From positions 59,940 through 123,939 of the forward strand of contig JANYFG010000096.1 in NCBI GenBank assembly GCA_025362815.1: a stretch of 64,000 nt of DNA, read 5' to 3'. Of this stretch, positions 17,618 to 26,576 are shown piece after piece. This DNA comes from Rhodospirillales bacterium. Its GTDB lineage: Bacteria > Pseudomonadota > Alphaproteobacteria > Acetobacterales > Acetobacteraceae. A program made the position numbers and the translations under genes. A model generated the notes under the pieces. It worked only from the letters and a program-made list of their open reading frames with translations. It was not told the DNA's origin and did no database searches. How positions within the stretch are numbered: the first letter of the stretch is position 1; each line of letters begins with the position of its first letter.

Positions 17618-18819
17618 CAGTCGCCCTTGTCCAGCGGACGAAACGCGTCCTTGGCCGCAACCGTGGCCAGCAGCTTGTAAACGTCCCACTCGCTCTTGGA
17701 TTCTGACGGCGTCTTGACCTGGAACAGGTAGTAGTCGTGGATCATCCGACCGTCCTCGCGGATCATACCGCCCTTGGTGAACATGTCGGCCACCGGAGTG
17801 GCCTTCATCTTGGCGATCACCGTCTTGGCATCGTCCGTGCCGGTGGCCTTGATCGCCTGCAGATAGGCCATCGTCGCCGAATACATACCGGCCTGGTAGG
17901 CGCTGGGCATGTGCTTCTGGCGGTCCATGAAGCGCTTGGAAAACGCGCGGGTTTCGTCGTTCAGATCCCAATACCAGGCTTCCGCCAACACGGTGCCGGC
18001 GGCGATCGGCAAACCCAGCCCATGAATGTCGCCGGCGCCGATCAGCAGCGGCACGATGGTCTGGCCACCCGCCTGCAAGCCGAATTCATGGGCCTGCTTG
18101 ATAGCGTTGCTGGCATCACCGCCCGCGTTCGCCAACCCGATCACCTGGGCGCCGGAGCCTTGCGCCTGCAGCAGGAAGCTTGAAAAATCGGGCGTGTTCA
18201 GCGGATGCTTCACCGACCCCAGCACCTTGCCGCCCAGCCCCGTGACCAAAGCGGAGGCATCGCGCTCCAGCGCCTGGCCGAACGCGTAGTCGGCGGTCAC
18301 GAAATACCAGGATTTACCACCGCTCGCCACCACCGCGCGCGCCGCGACGTTGGATTGCGAATAGGTGTCGTAGGTCCAGTGGATGCCGTTGGGCGAGCAG
18401 GCCTTGCCCGTGAGATCCGAGCTGCCCGCGCCCGACATCAGGAACACCTTGTTGCGCTCGCGCACGATCTGCTGCACCGCCAGCGCCACGGACGACGTCG
18501 GCACGTCGCCGACCATGTCCACCTTGTCGGTGTCGATCCATTGGCGCACCACGGCAGCACCGATATCGGGCTTGTTCTGGTGATCGGCATACACCACCAC
18601 GATGGGCTTGCCGCCAACAGACCCGCCCATGTCCTCGGCCGCCATCTGCGCGGCCACCACCGAGCCCATGCCCGTGGTATCGGCATAGACGCTGGACATG
18701 TCGGTGAGAATGCCGATTTTCACGACGTCGTCGGAGATCTGCGCCTGCGCCGCCACGGGCGCCATGCACACAGGCGCCACGCAGACAAACGCCGCCAGAA
18801 TATGCCCAAGATGCTTCAT
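17596..18819 (-). CDS. Branched-chain amino-acid-type ABC transporter substrate-binding protein
   Basis: A 407-residue periplasmic binding protein of the LivJ/Peripla_BP_6 type. Residues 1-26 form a Sec signal peptide ending in A-Q-A-Q. The mature protein begins with VVKIGILTDMSSVYAD, and VAAQMAAEDMGG and GKPIVVVYADHQNKPDIGA follow, as in LivJ-like receptors. No permease or ATPase genes of the LivFGHM system are nearby, so it is an orphan binding protein, a common situation in metabolically versatile alphaproteobacteria. The ligand could be an amino acid, an aromatic acid or an amide; this cannot be told from sequence. Confidence 0.92.
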   Translation of the reverse strand: MKHLGHILAAFVCVAPVCMAPVAAQAQISDDVVKIGILTDMSSVYADTTGMGSVVAAQMAAEDMGGSVGGKPIVVVYADHQNKPDIGAAVVRQWIDTDKVDMVGDVPTSSVALAVQQIVRERNKVFLMSGAGSSDLTGKACSPNGIHWTYDTYSQSNVAARAVVASGGKSWYFVTADYAFGQALERDASALVTGLGGKVLGSVKHPLNTPDFSSFLLQAQGSGAQVIGLANAGGDASNAIKQAHEFGLQAGGQTIVPLLIGAGDIHGLGLPIAAGTVLAEAWYWDLNDETRAFSKRFMDRQKHMPSAYQAGMYSATMAYLQAIKATGTDDAKTVIAKMKATPVADMFTKGGMIREDGRMIHDYYLFQVKTPSESKSEWDVYKLLATVAAKDAFRPLDKGDCPLVGAK

Positions 18820-18892
18820 GCCGTGTCCCCGCCCGTGCCGGCCCGTTCGACGGGCTTCTGGGAATCAGACTGCGACGGCCAAAGGCAGGTGT

Positions 18893-18928
18893 CCAGAGCC
18901 GGGCGATACCCTTCGCACCCGGCTCTGG
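18893..18928 (-). terminator. Hairpin in the gap between ppdK and the binding-protein gene
   Basis: A perfect 11-bp inverted repeat CCAGAGCCGGG/CCCGGCTCTGG (18893-18903 with 18918-18928). It lies 74 bp upstream of the LivJ-like gene and just past the ppdK stop, so it can end minus-strand transcription leaving ppdK. No T-run follows, so intrinsic termination is unproven. Confidence 0.55.
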
Positions 18929-18938
18929 CACCGGCTTA

Positions 18939-21608
18939 TCAGGCCGTGCGATCCACCCCCACGCCCAAGGCCGCCTGTGCCGCGGCAAGCCGGGCCACCG
19001 GCACGCGATAGGGCGAGCAGGAAACGTAATCGAGCCCGATCTTCTCGCAGAACGAGATCGACGTCGGGTCGCCGCCATGCTCGCCGCAGATCCCCATCTT
19101 CAGCGCGGTCTTGGTCTTGCGGCCCCGCTCGGCGGCCAGCTCGATCATGGCGCCCACGCCCTCGATGTCCAGCGACACGAAGGGGTCTTTCGCCACGATC
19201 CCGGCCTCCACGTAATGCGGCAGGAACTTGCCGGCGTCATCGCGTGACAGGCCGAACACGGTCTGCGTCAGGTCGTTGGTGCCGAAGCTGAAGAAATCGG
19301 CGACCTCGGCGATCTTGTCGGCGGTGATCGCCGCGCGCGGCAGCTCGATCATGGTGCCCACGATGTATTCGATGGTCATGCCGGTCTCGGCGAACACCTC
19401 GGCTGCCACCTTGTCCACCAGCGCGCGGGTGATCTCCAACTCGCGCTTCATGCCCACCAGTGGGATCATGATCTCGGGCACCGGTGCGGCTCCCAACTCC
19501 TTGGCCACCGCGATGGCGCCCTCAAAGATGGCACGCGCCTGCATCTCGTAGATCTCGGGATAGGTGATGCCGAGACGGCAGCCGCGATGGCCCAGCATGG
19601 GGTTGCTCTCGGCCAGCTCGTCCATACGGCGATGCATGGCGGCAAGGTCCGTGCCCATGGCGGTCGCCACCTCCTGCAGCTCGGCATCGGCGTGCGGCAG
19701 GAATTCGTGCAGCGGCGGGTCGAGCAGGCGGATGGTCACGGGCAGGCCCGCCATGATGCGGAACAGGTCCAGGAAATCCTGGCGCTGGAACGGCAGCAGG
19801 ATGGCCAAGGCCGCGCGGCGCCCGGCTTCGTCATGCGCCATGATCATCTGGCGCACCGCGCCGATGCGGGCGGGGTCGAAGAACATGTGCTCGGTCCGGC
19901 ACAGGCCGATCCCCTCGGCGCCGAACTTGCGGGCGGTCTCGGCATCGAGCGGGGTTTCGGCGTTGGTGCGCACCTTCAGGCGGCGCACCGCATCGGCCCA
20001 GCCCATCAGCGTGGCGAACTCGCCGGCCAGTTTCGGCTCTACCATGGCCACCGTGCCGAGGAACACCTCGCCGGTGGCGCCGTCCAGCGTCACCACGTCG
20101 CCGCCGCGCACCAGGTGCCCGCCGGCGCGCAGCGTCTGGGCGCCGTAATCGACGTTGATACCACCGGCGCCGGACACGCAGGGCCGGCCCATGCCGCGCG
20201 CCACCACCGCCGCGTGGCTGGTCATGCCGCCGCGTGTGGTCAGGATGCCCTTGGCGGCATGCATGCCATGAATGTCTTCCGGCGACGTCTCGATCCGCAC
20301 CAGGATCACCGCCTCGCCCTTGGCCGCGCGCAGTTCGGCTTCATCGGCGGAGAACACCACCACGCCGCAGGCAGCCCCCGGCGACGCCGGAAGCCCCTTG
20401 GAGATCAGGGTGCGCGGGGCCTTGGGGTCCAGCATCGGGTGCAGCAACTGGTCGAGCGAAGCAGGGTTGACGCGCTTGATCGCCTCGTTGCGGTCGATCA
20501 GCCCCTCGTTGGCCATCTCCACCGCGATACGCAGGGAGGCCGCCGCCGTGCGTTTGCCGCTGCGGGTCTGGAGCATGTACAGCTTGTTCTGCTGGACGGT
20601 GAATTCGATGTCCTGCATGTCGGTGTAGTGACGCTCCAGCGTGTCACGCACCGCCAGCAACTCGTTGTAGGCCTTGGGCATCGCCACTTCCATCGGCGTC
20701 TCGCCCGGCTTGGCGCGCAGGCTCGCCATCGGCTGCGGCGTGCGTATGCCGGCCACCACGTCCTCGCCCTGCGCGTTCACCAGATACTCGCCGTAGAAGA
20801 TGTTCTCGCCCGTGGAGGGGTCGCGCGTGAAGCACACGCCGGTGGCGCAATCGGCGCCCATGTTGCCGAACACCATCGCCTGCACGTTCACAGCCGTGCC
20901 CCAGCTGGCGGGAATGTCGTGCAGCCGGCGATAGGTGTTGGCGCGCGGGTTCATCCAGCTGCCGAACACCGCGGTGATGGCGCCCCAGAGCTGCTCATGC
21001 GGGTCCATCGGGAACGGCTTGCCGGTGGCTTCGGCCACCATGTCCTTGTAGCCCTCCACCACCTGCTGCCAATGCGCGGCGGTGAGGCCGGTATCCTCCA
21101 CCACGCCGGCGTCGTGCTTGGCGGTCTCGATGATCTCCTCGAACCGGTGATGATCCACGCCCAGCACCACCGAGCCATACATCTGGATGAAACGACGGAA
21201 GCTGTCCCAGGCGAACCGCTCATCGCCGGAGGCTTTCGCCAGGCCCAGCACCGTCTCGTCGTTGAGGCCCAGGTTCAGCACGGTGTCCATCATGCCCGGC
21301 ATCGACACCCGCGCGCCGGAGCGCACCGACACCAGGAGCGGCTTCTGCGCGTTGCCGAATTCGAGGCTCACCGCGCCTTCGATCAGCTTGAGCGCGGCGT
21401 CGACCTGGCCCTTGAGGTCGGCCGGATAGTTTTCCCCGTTGTCGTAATAGGCGGTGCATACATCTGTGGTGATGGTGAAGCCGGGCGGCACCGGCAACCC
21501 GATCGAGGCCATCTCGGCCAGATTGGCCCCCTTGCCGCCCAGCAGGTTGCGCATGTCTGCCCGACCTTCGTTATGGCCGGCACCGAAGCTGTACACCCAT
21601 TTGGACAT
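18939..21608 (-). CDS. ppdK: Pyruvate, phosphate dikinase
   Basis: An 889-residue PEP-utilising enzyme that interconverts pyruvate + ATP + Pi and PEP + AMP + PPi. The N-terminal ATP-grasp part begins YSFGAGH with GGKGANLAEMASIGLPVPPG. The swivelling phosphohistidine domain has TRGGMTSHAAVVARGMGRP with the catalytic histidine in TSHAAV. The C-terminal PEP/pyruvate barrel ends with CGEHGGDPTSISF and DYVSCSPYRVPVARLA. ATG 21608 has an AAGGA box; the longer upstream frame is unsupported. It is 10 bp downstream of glyS, the usual alphaproteobacterial order. Confidence 0.97.
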   Translation of the reverse strand: MSKWVYSFGAGHNEGRADMRNLLGGKGANLAEMASIGLPVPPGFTITTDVCTAYYDNGENYPADLKGQVDAALKLIEGAVSLEFGNAQKPLLVSVRSGARVSMPGMMDTVLNLGLNDETVLGLAKASGDERFAWDSFRRFIQMYGSVVLGVDHHRFEEIIETAKHDAGVVEDTGLTAAHWQQVVEGYKDMVAEATGKPFPMDPHEQLWGAITAVFGSWMNPRANTYRRLHDIPASWGTAVNVQAMVFGNMGADCATGVCFTRDPSTGENIFYGEYLVNAQGEDVVAGIRTPQPMASLRAKPGETPMEVAMPKAYNELLAVRDTLERHYTDMQDIEFTVQQNKLYMLQTRSGKRTAAASLRIAVEMANEGLIDRNEAIKRVNPASLDQLLHPMLDPKAPRTLISKGLPASPGAACGVVVFSADEAELRAAKGEAVILVRIETSPEDIHGMHAAKGILTTRGGMTSHAAVVARGMGRPCVSGAGGINVDYGAQTLRAGGHLVRGGDVVTLDGATGEVFLGTVAMVEPKLAGEFATLMGWADAVRRLKVRTNAETPLDAETARKFGAEGIGLCRTEHMFFDPARIGAVRQMIMAHDEAGRRAALAILLPFQRQDFLDLFRIMAGLPVTIRLLDPPLHEFLPHADAELQEVATAMGTDLAAMHRRMDELAESNPMLGHRGCRLGITYPEIYEMQARAIFEGAIAVAKELGAAPVPEIMIPLVGMKRELEITRALVDKVAAEVFAETGMTIEYIVGTMIELPRAAITADKIAEVADFFSFGTNDLTQTVFGLSRDDAGKFLPHYVEAGIVAKDPFVSLDIEGVGAMIELAAERGRKTKTALKMGICGEHGGDPTSISFCEKIGLDYVSCSPYRVPVARLAAAQAALGVGVDRTA

Positions 21609-21618
21609 GGTTTTTTCC

Positions 21619-23655
21619 TTAGCCGTCGATCTTGGAGAAATCCGCCGCCAGCGACATGGCGGCGCGCACGCGGGAGAGAAGGCGCAGTCTGTTCGCACGC
21701 AGATCCGGATGGGCGTCGTTCACCGTCACCACCGCGAAGAAAGCGTCCAGCGGTGCGCGGAGGGTGGCGAGTTCGGACATGGCCTGCGTGAAATGCTCGT
21801 GATGCTGCGCCTGTTGCACGGCGGGCATGACGCTGTCGAGACGCTGGGCGAGCAATTGTTCCTCTGGTATCGCGAACAGCGCCGGATCGGGCGCGCCATC
21901 ATGCGGTCCGTCCTTCTTTTCCTCGATCCGCAGGATGTTGGCGGCGCGCTTCGCGGCGGCGAGCAGGTTCACGCCATCGTCGGTGACCAGCATGGCGGCA
22001 AGCGCTTCGGTTCGGGCGAGCAGGCGGGTGATGTCGTCGTCGAACGCGACCCCCAGAATAGCCGCGAGAACGTCGTGCCGTGCCCCTTCGGCGCGCAGCA
22101 TGACGCGAAGCCGCTCGGCGATGAAGTCGAGGAGGGGTGTCTCGTCAGGCGCGCCCATCCCGGCGGTGAGCACGTGGTTGAGCGACAACCGCAGCCGATT
22201 TTCGCGGATGATGCGGATCACCCCCAAGGCCGCGCGGCGCAGCGCATACGGGTCGCCGGAGCCGGTCGGCGCCTCGCCTGCCGCGAAAAAGGCGCGCAGC
22301 GTGTCGAGCTTGTCCGCCAGTGCCACGGCCATCGCGACCGGCGCGTTCGGCACCGCGTCGCCCTGCCCTTTCGGGGCGTAATGATCCCTGATGGCCTCTG
22401 CCACCGCGGGGTCCTCGCCGTCATGGCGGGCGTAGTATCCGCCGATGACGCCCTGCAATTCGGGAAATTCTCCCACCATGCCGGTCGTGAGGTCGGCTTT
22501 GGCGAGCAATGCGGCACGCTGGGCCAGGGCTGGATCGGCTTGGAGCAACGGGGCGATCACACCGGCCAACGTCACGATCCGGGCTACGCGCTCACCCTGC
22601 GATCCGATTTTGGCGTGAAACTTGATCGCGTCCAGGGCCGCAACGCGGCTGTCGAGCCTGCGCGAACGGTCCAGATCCCAGAAATGCCGCGCGTCCGAAA
22701 AACGCGCCCGCAGCACGCGCTCGTTGCCGGCGATGATGGCCGCACCGCCGTCCGTGGCCGCGATGTTGGCGGCAAAGGCAAAATACGGCGCGGCGGTGCC
22801 ATCGACGTGGCGCAGCGCGAAATAGCGCTGGTTCACGCGCATCGAGACCTGCATCACCTCGGGCGGCAGGTCCATGAACTCTGCCCCGATGCGGCCCAGC
22901 AGCGGCACCGGCCATTCCACGAGGCCGGCGACCTCGTCGAGCAGCCCGGGATCGTCGGCGATGGTGCAGTTCTGTTCGGCGGCGAGCCTGACCACACCGT
23001 CCGCCACGATGGCGCGGCGCTCGGCGGCGTCCACGATCACGTGCCGGGCGCGGAGCTCGCAGCCCCATTGCGTGGCCGACGTGACGGTGAAGGCGCCGGG
23101 CGAGAGGAAGCGATGGCCCTCGCTCTGGTTGGACGAGGTGAGGCCGTGGCCGTCATCGACGCCATCGACGAGGTTGAACGGCACCACGGCGCCGTCGAAC
23201 AGACAGGTGATGCGGCGCAACGGGCGCACCCAGGTGAGCGTGGAGGTGCCGCCCCAGCGCATGGATTTGGGCCAGGGGAAGCGGCGGATCAGGCCGGGCA
23301 TCGCGCGGGCGATGGTCTCGGGCGCGGCGGCGCCGGGCACCACACGTTCGAACACCCAATTATCGCCGTCCTGCGCAAGCTGTTCTTTCGTGGCGCCGTG
23401 CTTGCGCAGGAAGCCGGCCAGCGCCTGCTCGGGGGCGCTCACGCGCGGACCACGCTCGACGACGCGGCTTTCGGCCACGCCGGTGTCGATCTCAGCTAAG
23501 ACAGCGAGGCGGCGGGGGCCGCTGAAGGTTTGGATGTCGCGCGGGGCCAGGGGCGCGAGTGCCTCGGCAATCAGGCGGGCGAGATTTTCCGCCGCCCGCG
23601 CCTGCATGCGCGCGGGGATTTCCTCGCTGAACAACTCCAGAAAAAACGCGGGCAT
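21619..23655 (-). CDS. glyS: Glycyl-tRNA synthetase beta subunit
   Basis: The 678-residue beta chain of the bacterial alpha2beta2-type GlyRS, needed for tRNA recognition and catalysis together with GlyQ. It begins with the family hallmark FFLELFSEEIPARMQ and contains GPRRLAVL and an HD-like region. Its start codon lies one base after the vapC stop, and its ribosome-binding box (AAGGA) is part of the last vapC codons. Translation of this essential subunit therefore seems linked to the toxin gene's 3' end. ppdK follows 10 bp downstream. Confidence 0.97.
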   Translation of the reverse strand: MPAFFLELFSEEIPARMQARAAENLARLIAEALAPLAPRDIQTFSGPRRLAVLAEIDTGVAESRVVERGPRVSAPEQALAGFLRKHGATKEQLAQDGDNWVFERVVPGAAAPETIARAMPGLIRRFPWPKSMRWGGTSTLTWVRPLRRITCLFDGAVVPFNLVDGVDDGHGLTSSNQSEGHRFLSPGAFTVTSATQWGCELRARHVIVDAAERRAIVADGVVRLAAEQNCTIADDPGLLDEVAGLVEWPVPLLGRIGAEFMDLPPEVMQVSMRVNQRYFALRHVDGTAAPYFAFAANIAATDGGAAIIAGNERVLRARFSDARHFWDLDRSRRLDSRVAALDAIKFHAKIGSQGERVARIVTLAGVIAPLLQADPALAQRAALLAKADLTTGMVGEFPELQGVIGGYYARHDGEDPAVAEAIRDHYAPKGQGDAVPNAPVAMAVALADKLDTLRAFFAAGEAPTGSGDPYALRRAALGVIRIIRENRLRLSLNHVLTAGMGAPDETPLLDFIAERLRVMLRAEGARHDVLAAILGVAFDDDITRLLARTEALAAMLVTDDGVNLLAAAKRAANILRIEEKKDGPHDGAPDPALFAIPEEQLLAQRLDSVMPAVQQAQHHEHFTQAMSELATLRAPLDAFFAVVTVNDAHPDLRANRLRLLSRVRAAMSLAADFSKIDG

Positions 23656-23656
23656 T

Positions 23657-24052
23657 TCAGTCCTTCAGCGCAGGTTCGATGTCGGTCTGCGAGAAGTCGC
23701 GACCTTTGTAGAGCAAGGGCTCGCCGGTGACGGCGGCGGTGGCGTAGGCGAAGCAATCGCCGTAGTTGAGGCGGGCGGGATGGTTGCCGCGACCAAACTC
23801 GTTGTGTGCGCGGCGGGCTCGCTCGGCGATTGCGGCGGTGACCGGCACGATTTCGATACGGAAATCGGCCACCACGTCGGCAAAGCGGATACGCCCGGCC
23901 GGCAGCTTGCGGCTGTCGATGATCATGGCGGCTTCCAGCCAGTTCGCCGCCGACATCTTGACCGAGGTTTCCTGCAACATCGCGTGAGCGAACACGCTTT
24001 CATCATCTTCCTGCAGAATAACGGCCACCAGCGCTGAGCTGTCGACGATCAT
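23657..24052 (-). CDS. vapC: VapC-type PIN-domain toxin
   Basis: A 131-residue PIN-domain ribonuclease, the toxin half of a type II toxin-antitoxin pair. The acidic metal site is recognisable: D4 in MIVDSSALVAV, a glutamate in NWLEAAMI near residue 40, the aspartate of LNYGDCFAYATA near residue 98, and the final D in YKGRDFSQTD. VapC toxins cleave specific tRNAs or rRNA. It follows vapB by 27 bp and sits between glyQ and glyS. Its last codons supply the glyS ribosome-binding site, and its stop is 1 base before glyS. Confidence 0.92.
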   Translation of the reverse strand: MIVDSSALVAVILQEDDESVFAHAMLQETSVKMSAANWLEAAMIIDSRKLPAGRIRFADVVADFRIEIVPVTAAIAERARRAHNEFGRGNHPARLNYGDCFAYATAAVTGEPLLYKGRDFSQTDIEPALKD

Positions 24053-24079
24053 CAGGGAGCCACACTCACGAGCGACGCA

Positions 24080-24343
24080 TCAGATCGGCAATCCCGTCTC
24101 GTCGTCGTACATCCAGTCGTGGTTGGACGTGGGCAGCGGGCGCTGCATGTTCGCGCGGATATCGGCGGTGATCTCGCGAATGCGGGCCAGGCGGGCCTCG
24201 ATGTCCTCGCGTTGCTGCACGCGTTCAAGTCGTTCCTTCAGCGCCGTTGTCACGGCGGAGGTCAGGCTTTCGCCGGTGAGTTCGGATAGCTTGGATGCGA
24301 GGCGATAGGCGTCGTCGCTTTTGATATTCAGTTGTGTGCCCAT
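24080..24343 (-). CDS. vapB: VapB-type antitoxin
   Basis: An 87-residue antitoxin of the Rv0623/PSK-like VapB type. Residues 1-40 form the small DNA-binding, dimerising part (MGTQLNIKSDDAYRLASKL then SLTSAVTTALKERL). The helical middle (EDIEARLARIREITADIRAN) and acidic C-terminus (DWMYDDETGLPI) would occupy the VapC active site. It is the first gene of the pair and would repress its own promoter, together with VapC. Candidate operator repeats lie just upstream, before the glyQ stop codon. Confidence 0.92.
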   Translation of the reverse strand: MGTQLNIKSDDAYRLASKLSELTGESLTSAVTTALKERLERVQQREDIEARLARIREITADIRANMQRPLPTSNHDWMYDDETGLPI

Positions 24344-24356
24344 GGCGGACCCCGAC

Positions 24357-24384
24357 GGTAGAAAATTTCGCTTCTATGGTAGAA
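24357..24384 (-). promoter_or_regulatory. Candidate vapBC operator/promoter
   Basis: Two copies of GGTAGAA (24357-24363 and 24378-24384) start exactly 21 bp apart, two helical turns, with TTCTA between them forming dyads with the repeats. This AT-rich patch fills the 64-bp gap between glyQ and vapB, just upstream of the vapB ATG. That is the expected place for a VapB-repressed promoter independent of glyQ. Confidence 0.45.
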
Positions 24385-24407
24385 CATAGGCCAAGGCCGG
24401 CTTGAAG

Positions 24408-25298
24408 TCACGCAGCACTGGCCAGCTCTTTGTCGAGCCACGCCTCGCAGCAGCCCTTCGCGAGGGTTCTGACACGGGCGATGTAGCCGGCGCGTTCGGC
24501 GGTCGAGATCACGCCGCGGGCGTCGAGCAGGTTGAACAGATGGCTGGCCTTGATGCATTGGTCGTAGGCCGGCAGGGCGAGTTTTTCCGCCAGCAACGCG
24601 GCGCACTCCAATTCGGCATCGGCGAAGTGCCGCGTGAGGCGCTCCACGTTGGCGTGCTCAAAATTATGGGCGGAATATTCACGCTCGGCCCGGAGAAAAA
24701 TATCGCCGTAGGTCACGCCGCGCCCGTTGAAGTCGAGATCATACACCCGCTCCACGTTCTGCACATACATCGCCAGGCGCTCCAGCCCGTAGGTCATCTC
24801 GAAGCTGGGTAACACGGTGGCGATGCCGCCCACCTGCTGGAAATAGGTGAACTGCCCCACCTCCATGCCGTCGCACCAGATCTCCCAGCCCAGGCCCCAG
24901 GCGCCCAAGGTGGGGCTTTCCCAGTCGTCTTCCACAAAACGGAAATCATGCAGCAGCGGGTCCAGCCCGATGGCGCGGTAGCTGTCCAGCAGCAGCGCCT
25001 GCGCGTCCGCCGGGCTGGGCTTCATGATCACCTGATATTGGTAATAATGCTGCAACCGGTTCGGGTTCTCGCCATACCGCCCATCGCTGGGGCGGCGCGA
25101 GGGCTGCACGTAGGCGGCAGCCCAGGGCCGGGGGCCGAGGGCGCGCAAGGTGGTGGCGGGGTGGAACGTGCCGGCGCCCATCTCCACGTCATACGGCTGC
25201 AGGATCACACAGCCCTGCGCCGCCCAGAACGCGTGCAGACGCAGGATCAGATCCTGAAAGCTCGGTTTGCCGAAGCTCGGTGTGCCGGTGGCGCTCAT
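24408..25298 (-). CDS. glyQ: Glycyl-tRNA synthetase alpha subunit
   Basis: The 296-residue catalytic alpha chain of alpha2beta2 GlyRS. Family hallmarks are [58 protein letters not shown] and [21 protein letters not shown] 25298 (MSATGTPSF) is chosen; the longer in-frame extension is basic and not conserved-looking. It is the first gene of the glyQ-vapB-vapC-glyS-ppdK string, 64 bp before vapB. A 201-bp divergent spacer separates it from the DUF2076 gene. Confidence 0.96.
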   Translation of the reverse strand: MSATGTPSFGKPSFQDLILRLHAFWAAQGCVILQPYDVEMGAGTFHPATTLRALGPRPWAAAYVQPSRRPSDGRYGENPNRLQHYYQYQVIMKPSPADAQALLLDSYRAIGLDPLLHDFRFVEDDWESPTLGAWGLGWEIWCDGMEVGQFTYFQQVGGIATVLPSFEMTYGLERLAMYVQNVERVYDLDFNGRGVTYGDIFLRAEREYSAHNFEHANVERLTRHFADAELECAALLAEKLALPAYDQCIKASHLFNLLDARGVISTAERAGYIARVRTLAKGCCEAWLDKELASAA

Positions 25299-25499
25299 CG
25301 CGGTGTCATGCTCGACGGTTGGATCCATGGCACCATACGGGGCGGGGCCGAAGCCAACAAGGCGTGCCGCCGCCGGCGCGCGTTGATGGTGGTGACGGAG
25401 CGCCGTTCGGTGATAGCGTGGGCCGTGCCCGAGCTGGCTTGAACCGGGCCGCCGCCAGCGCCACATCCTGCTCGTCACAACACCCCTTGGGGAAGCAAA

Positions 25500-26510
25500 A
25501 TGACCAACGAGGAACGCGATCTCATCACAAAGTTCATCGAGCGCGTGGGCGGTCAACCGGTCGCAGCGAGCGGATTTGCCGGCTCCGTGCCCGGCTCTGT
25601 GCCCTCCACCGGCACACCGCCGCTGCCGCCGGTGGATGCCGAGGCCGACCGGCTGTTGAGCGACCTGTTCACTCGCTACCCGGAATCACGCTACCGCGTC
25701 ACCCAGCTGGCCTTCGTTCAGGAGCACGCGGTGGCGGCGGCGGCCAATCAGATCACGCAGCTTCAGGCGCAGATCGCCCAGATGCAGCAGCAAATGCAGC
25801 AGCAGACGCAGAGCCAGCAGGCCGCGGCACCCGCCACGGCCGCCCCTTCGCCCTGGGGCCAGCAGGCGCAGCCCCAGGCTCAGCCGCAGCCAGCACCGTC
25901 ACGCGGCCTGTTCGGTGGCATGTTCGGCGGGGGCCAGCCTGCCCCGCAACCTGCGCCCCAACAGTTCGCACCTCAGCAGCAGCCCTACCAGCAGCAGGGC
26001 TACGCGCCGCCACCGCCACAATACGCGCCCGGCTATCAGCCCGGCATGTTCCAACGCTCGGGCTCCGGCTTTCTGGGCTCGGCGCTGACCACGGCTGCCG
26101 GTGTGGCCGGCGGCATGATGGCGGCCAACGCGTTGAGCGGCCTGTTCTCGGGCCATCACGACAGCCAGGCCGCCTCGTTCGGTGGCGGCGGCAGCGGCGG
26201 TGCCGGCAGCGGCGGAAATCTCAGCAATTTCGGCCAGGCCAACCTGGCCGGTGAAGCCGCCCCCTGGGCCACGCCCGCCGCTGGCGGCGCCGATCCGATG
26301 GACCAGGGCGGCGAGGCAAAGGGGTATCCGGCACAGGATGCCTGGGCCCAACCGGCCGATACCGGCTGGCAGAACGCCGCCGCCCCCGTGCAGGACACCG
26401 GCTGGCAAGACGCCGCCGCCCCGGCGCAGGACAGCGGGTGGCAGGATGCGAGCAACACCGACAGCGGGTGGTCCGACACGTCGGGCGGCTCGGACGTCGA
26501 CAACGCGTGA
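25500..26510 (+). CDS. DUF2076 domain protein
   Basis: A 336-residue protein with the DUF2076 N-terminal domain ([16 protein letters not shown], then [27 protein letters not shown]). A Gln-rich coiled segment around residues 80-115 follows, then a proline/glutamine-rich stretch, a hydrophobic glycine/alanine region [23 protein letters not shown] that could insert in or lie at a membrane, and a Gly/Ser linker. The C-terminus has repeats of about 12 residues ([12 protein letters not shown]) coded by 36-bp units at 26358-26429. Function is unknown; such proteins are proposed envelope or sensor proteins. A GGGGAAG box precedes ATG 25500. Confidence 0.85.
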   Translation: MTNEERDLITKFIERVGGQPVAASGFAGSVPGSVPSTGTPPLPPVDAEADRLLSDLFTRYPESRYRVTQLAFVQEHAVAAAANQITQLQAQIAQMQQQMQQQTQSQQAAAPATAAPSPWGQQAQPQAQPQPAPSRGLFGGMFGGGQPAPQPAPQQFAPQQQPYQQQGYAPPPPQYAPGYQPGMFQRSGSGFLGSALTTAAGVAGGMMAANALSGLFSGHHDSQAASFGGGGSGGAGSGGNLSNFGQANLAGEAAPWATPAAGGADPMDQGGEAKGYPAQDAWAQPADTGWQNAAAPVQDTGWQDAAAPAQDSGWQDASNTDSGWSDTSGGSDVDNA

Positions 26511-26522
26511 TGTGACGATGGG

Positions 26523-26557
26523 CGGCGCCCCCCTGCCCGGTTGCAGGGCGGGCGCCG
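26523..26557 (+). terminator. Rho-independent-like hairpin after the DUF2076 gene
   Basis: A GC-rich stem of 14 base pairs with one bulged base (CGGCGCCCCCCTGC against GCAGGGCGGGCGCCG) and a six-base loop, 12 bp after the stop codon and 19 bp before the LysR start. Only a short T/C run follows. Confidence 0.6.
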
Positions 26558-26576
26558 TTCGTCCCGGTGCCGTGTG

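Noticed and set aside
23657..24343. The vapBC pair as part of a larger genomic island.
   Set aside because: No integrase, transposase or repeat borders the pair; only the two genes and a 64-bp gap separate glyQ from glyS.
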